From positions 1-33,120 of the forward strand of contig URUT01000012.1 in the NCBI GenBank assembly GCA_900551105.1: 33,120 nucleotides of DNA, in the 5' to 3' direction. The notes beneath the pieces are model-generated. The model had not been told where the DNA came from. It worked only from the letters and a program-made list of their open reading frames with translations, and searched no databases. Positions 32,953 through 33,120 of the stretch are shown in pieces; the stretch's first letter is position 1; every line of letters starts with the position of its first letter. This stretch comes from an uncultured Mycoplasmatota bacterium (lineage in GTDB: Bacteria; Bacillota_I; Bacilli_A; RF39; UBA660). The position numbers and the translations under genes are program-made.

Positions 32953-32962
32953 AGCTTTTTTT
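32940..32962 (+). terminator. intrinsic terminator after nusG
   Basis: GCTCT (32941-32945) pairs with AGAGC (32951-32955) around a 5-nt loop that includes part of the nusG stop, with a G-U extension and a run of seven T. The stem is short but the U-run is good, separating secE-nusG from the ribosomal-protein operon. Confidence 0.66.
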
Positions 32963-32973
32963 CTTGAAAAAAC

Positions 32974-33002
32974 TTGAATTAATAAAAAAAGTGTGTTATT
33001 AT
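32974..33002 (+). promoter_or_regulatory. promoter with extended -10 for the rplK operon
   Basis: TTGAAT (32974-32979), 17-nt spacer ending TGT, TATTAT (32997-33002). A start near 33009 gives a leader of about 92 nt before the rplK GTG, much longer than those of the neighbouring genes, which leaves room for regulation. Confidence 0.62.
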
Positions 33003-33035
33003 CTTAAATGCAATTATATATTTTTTATATATTGT

Positions 33036-33080
33036 GTAAGTGGCGGGGAAAGCGGATTAGCCCAAACCACTAAGCGAAAA
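33036..33080 (+). promoter_or_regulatory. structured rplK leader, candidate ribosomal protein L1 autoregulatory site
   Basis: AGTGG (33039-33043) pairs with CCACT (33067-33071), and the G-rich GCGGGG and AGCCC inside can form an inner helix with purine-rich internal loops. The locally high G+C content stands out from surrounding DNA. In other bacteria L1 represses the rplK-rplA operon by binding a leader hairpin that mimics its 23S rRNA site. Position and shape fit this, but identity with the L1 site is inferred. Confidence 0.42.
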
Positions 33081-33100
33081 TATGAAAGGATGTGTTTTTC

Positions 33101-33120
33101 GTGGCAAAAGAAGTCGTAAA
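33101..33120 (+). CDS. rplK: 50S ribosomal protein L11, first codons only (3' partial)
   Basis: GTG at 33101 begins MAKEVVK, the usual start of L11, and the gene runs out of the window after 20 bases. AAAGGATGTG at 33085-33094 is the ribosome site. Order after nusG supports the call. Confidence 0.75.

Noticed and set aside
1..33120. Mycoplasma-type code with TGA as tryptophan
   Set aside because: Several genes end at TGA next to a properly placed start, and tryptophan is encoded by TGG throughout.
1..33120. CRISPR array, insertion sequence, phage or attachment site
   Set aside because: No regular spaced repeats, transposase, integrase or flanking direct repeats were seen; the holin-like name at 28267 refers to a chromosomal YvlD-type protein.

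Overview
The window is strongly AT-rich and every supported gene lies on the + strand. TGA is used as a normal stop (for example the genes ending at 17813, 19971 and 22285), so the reassigned Mycoplasma code does not apply. Shine-Dalgarno sequences are usually AAGGAGG or a downstream-shifted AGGTGAT. The end of the window has the Gram-positive order mrnC - rlmB - sigH-like - secE - nusG - rplK, and other genes are typical of Bacillota (YvlD-type membrane protein, PssD/PssE-type glycosyltransferase parts, TagG/TagH-type ABC exporter). I infer a low-GC Bacillota, probably a Bacilli/Erysipelotrichia/RF39-like lineage. The exact lineage cannot be read from this sequence.

Positions 1-5401 hold a glycan export and sugar-activation operon: the end of an ABC-2 exporter permease, its ATPase, and a complete set of enzymes for nucleotide-activated D-glycero-D-manno-heptose. 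These are a GHMP heptose-7-phosphate kinase, an SDR epimerase, a fused heptose-1-phosphate nucleotidyltransferase/bisphosphate phosphatase, and a sedoheptulose-7-phosphate isomerase. A strong terminator follows. Positions 5621-14822 are an assembly operon: a membrane acyltransferase, a WsaF-like glycosyltransferase, a giant glycosyltransferase/HAD protein, a GT8-GT2 fusion and two GT2 enzymes, closed by a terminator. Positions 14892-18286 encode a three-domain fusion (O-antigen ligase/polymerase-like membrane domain, GT4, Alg14/PssD-like) with its Alg13/PssE-like partner. Together these genes could make, decorate, polymerise and export a heptose-containing surface glycan in an organism with no LPS lipid-A genes in view.

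Positions 18339-20357 are a terminator-bounded cassette: HAD phosphatase fused to GtrA, a CDP-alcohol phosphatidyltransferase of the phosphatidylserine-synthase type, and a second GtrA protein. Next come a MacB-like ABC transporter (20441), an unrecognised helical protein (22320), a PduL phosphotransacylase and a DusB tRNA-dihydrouridine synthase (22789-24319), and a Lys/Ala-rich zinc-ribbon membrane protein (24375).

Positions 25390-33120 are mainly housekeeping: uvrA, a YvlD-like protein, lgt, an atypical thioredoxin-reductase-like flavoprotein, mrnC, rlmB, a SigH-like sigma factor, secE, nusG and the first codons of rplK behind a structured leader. Several genes in the right half have well-spaced promoters, often with an extended -10, about 16-30 nt upstream of the start codon, so their 5' leaders should be very short. 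No stretch longer than 300 bases lacks a gene; the longest gap, 5402-5620, holds a terminator and a perfect palindrome. I saw no tRNA, rRNA, CRISPR or insertion sequence.
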